This document shows, piece after piece, positions 54,446 through 54,460 of a stretch of DNA of 54,460 nt. Each line of letters begins with the position of its first letter. Positions within the stretch are counted from its first letter, which is position 1. The stretch covers positions 1-54,460 of the IMG/VR virus record IMGVR_UViG_3300037088_000892; one strand, written 5' to 3'. Made by a program: the position numbers and the translations under genes. Below the pieces are notes generated by a model. That model was not told where the DNA came from and did not search any database. It worked only from the letters and a program-made list of their open reading frames with translations. The stretch comes from a virus.

Positions 54446-54460
54446 GATTCATCTCCTCTA

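Noticed and set aside
1-54460. tRNA genes, insertion sequences or integrase
   Set aside because: I looked for cloverleaf-like GGTTC/TTCGA contexts and transposase motifs and saw none that hold together.

Overview
The window reads as part of the genome of a large, AT-rich tailed phage (Caudoviricetes), probably a jumbo or huge phage. It holds a TerL-type terminase, an HK97-like capsid protein, five collagen-like fibre genes and phage replication and transcription genes. I see no ribosomal RNA, tRNA, insertion sequence or CRISPR array. The host cannot be read from the sequence. One fibre-region protein has a signal peptide and bacterial-style surface domains, which suggests exchange with bacterial genomes.

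Region 1 (1-38695, almost all on the minus strand) is the fibre/adhesin region. It has five proteins with long collagen-like Gly-X-Y tracts (1-1995, 3360-10100, 10109-11911, 26558-33247, 33263-38695). These tracts mostly alternate G-V/L-Q with G-x-T. Also present are a smaller virion protein (2005-3363), two beta-propeller proteins (13330-14880, 19400-20731) flanking a 1502-residue secreted-type beta-helix protein, and a third protein (12127-13314) that shares a C-terminal module with both propellers. Three glycosyltransferase-like genes (20778-23021, 25378-25995, 26027-26515) lie inside this cluster. I infer that they may glycosylate the Thr-rich collagen-like fibres. A plus-strand UvrD-like helicase (23077-24786) interrupts the cluster.

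Region 2 (38778-44230, minus) is the packaging/morphogenesis block: the large terminase, a small gene where a small terminase might be, and four unrecognised genes. Region 3 (44231-47796, plus) starts at a divergent intergenic region with a structured leader. It encodes two zinc-ribbon proteins, a von Willebrand A protein and a one-helix membrane protein whose ribosome binding site is buried in a hairpin.

Region 4 (47797-54445, minus) holds the capsid-like protein with a truncated duplicate of its own N-terminus, a sigma-like protein, a 5'-3' exonuclease, a small unknown gene, a NusG-like protein, a DnaX-like clamp loader that appears to start at ACG, a GIY-YIG-like protein, a DUF932-like protein and a small cysteine-bearing protein.

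Most genes are packed tail to head, with overlaps or gaps under 20 nt and AAGGAG-like ribosome binding sites. A recurring 14-nt motif, read in the direction of transcription as AAT(A/T)ATCT(T/C)TTAAT or close to it, sits ahead of the first genes of several units and is a candidate phage promoter or regulatory element. The nucleotide tandem repeats are explained by collagen coding.
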